Below, in pieces: positions 63,647 through 64,000 of a DNA stretch of 64,000 bases. The stretch comes from Legionella sp. PC997 (GTDB lineage Bacteria > Pseudomonadota > Gammaproteobacteria > Legionellales > Legionellaceae): assembly GCF_014109825.1 (NCBI RefSeq), contig NZ_CP059576.1, positions 3,207,501 to 3,271,500 of the forward strand, in the 5' to 3' direction. A program made the position numbers and the translations under genes. The notes under the pieces were generated by a model. It made no database searches, had not been told where the DNA came from, and saw nothing but the letters and a program-made list of their open reading frames with translations. The number at the start of each line of letters is the position of its first letter. Position 1 is the stretch's first letter.

Positions 63647-63708
63647 GTAGCCTATGCTGCAATCAACTCGGGCTTGATATAAAGATGGCGCCCCTGAGCT
63701 TAGGCTAC
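63647..63708. repeat. Dispersed palindrome between convergent genes
   Basis: Arms GTAGCCTATGCT and AGCTTAGGCTAC (one mismatch) flank about 38 bases. The GTAGCC...GGCTAC ends recall the palindrome at 23123-23147. It may end transcription from both sides. Confidence 0.5.
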
Positions 63709-63718
63709 GATTGATGGA

Positions 63719-64000
63719 TTATCTTTGATGCTGAAAGAATAGTTTTTTGTCACCATAATTTGAAGCCAATAAAGGACTTTCCAAGACTAAGGTGCCAATA
63801 TGGTACTCTGTGCCTTGATATTCTCCATAGACTTCATATAGAGGTCCCATAGGTACTTGCAAGAACGAAACTCTAAAATCCTCTCGAGAGGTTTCCGGAA
63901 TCAAATCTTTGACAGAGCTAGTGGGTCTAAAATAAAGTCGCTCAGGAAACACAGGTATCCCATTATATTTCCCTTCACTTGACCAGGCGGCCAAATGCCA
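63719..64000 (-). CDS. C-terminal part of an uncharacterised gene (runs off the window)
   Basis: About 93 codons are visible, ending at 63719; the frame continues past base 64000, so the start is not in the window. The visible sequence (AAWSSEGKYNGIPVFPERLY, then VPMGPLYEVYGEYQGTEYHI) is beta-rich and neutral. No domain is recognised from this fragment. Confidence 0.6.
   Translation of the reverse strand, partial: WHLAAWSSEGKYNGIPVFPERLYFRPTSSVKDLIPETSREDFRVSFLQVPMGPLYEVYGEYQGTEYHIGTLVLESPLLASNYGDKKLFFQHQR

Noticed and set aside
1..64000. tRNA, rRNA, CRISPR arrays and insertion sequences
   Set aside because: Scanned by eye for T-loop/CCA patterns, direct repeats with spacers, terminal inverted repeats and transposase motifs; none found.

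Overview
The window looks like a chromosomal stretch of a Legionella species. The DNA is AT-rich. Gamma-proteobacterial housekeeping genes (pdxA-surA-lptD with amgK-murU, fadE, ppk, epmB/efp, psuK/psuG, malic enzyme) alternate with genes typical of an intracellular pathogen that injects proteins into eukaryotic hosts: a protein with two U-boxes, a WipA/WipB-like PPP phosphatase, a 27-residue-repeat solenoid protein, a zinc phospholipase C-like protein and several orphan proteins with membrane or coiled-coil segments. Family calls rest on motif recognition; no database search was possible.

Layout. 1-5.9 kb: outer-membrane biogenesis and cell-wall recycling (pdxA, surA, lptD on the minus strand; amgK-murU divergent). 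6-21 kb: mostly metabolism (a candidate effector, fadE, chrA, ppk, LD-carboxypeptidase, epmB and efp, an SDR, a phosphoribosyltransferase, an Aquifex-type aconitase, a glutathionyl-hydroquinone reductase). Between 15.9 and 16.4 kb lie a 40-residue membrane peptide with a near-consensus promoter and a candidate structured RNA. 21-29.6 kb: psuK (split by a one-base frameshift at an A6 run) and psuG, then accessory genes: a TauD-like oxygenase, the tandem U-box protein, a membrane protein, a lone acyl carrier protein and small secreted proteins, ending with an avidin-fold protein that lacks the biotin-binding tryptophans. 29.8-34.2 kb: a four-gene ABC-type tripartite efflux operon. 34.2-43.6 kb: glutathione peroxidase, HIT, PEBP, M17 aminopeptidase, ThpR, an SGNH acyltransferase, ExoD, TSUP and TerC. 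43.9-48.3 kb: a three-gene accessory cluster (orphan, PLC-like, coiled-coil membrane protein with a PmrA-box-like upstream repeat). 48.5-56.5 kb: RidA-like, GST-like, a FixL/FixJ-like pair with a truncated regulator, malic enzyme, pirin, secreted proteins and a degenerate SDR. 56.7-64 kb: the solenoid protein, secreted cysteine proteins, a hydrolase-MAPEG pair, the WipA-like phosphatase and an incomplete gene at the right edge.

No tRNA, rRNA, CRISPR array, transposase or integrase was seen. Accessory genes are interspersed singly or in small clusters. The strongest leads are the tandem U-box protein, the PPP phosphatase with a helical insertion, the split psuK, the structured RNA and small peptide near 16 kb, and the degenerate avidin.
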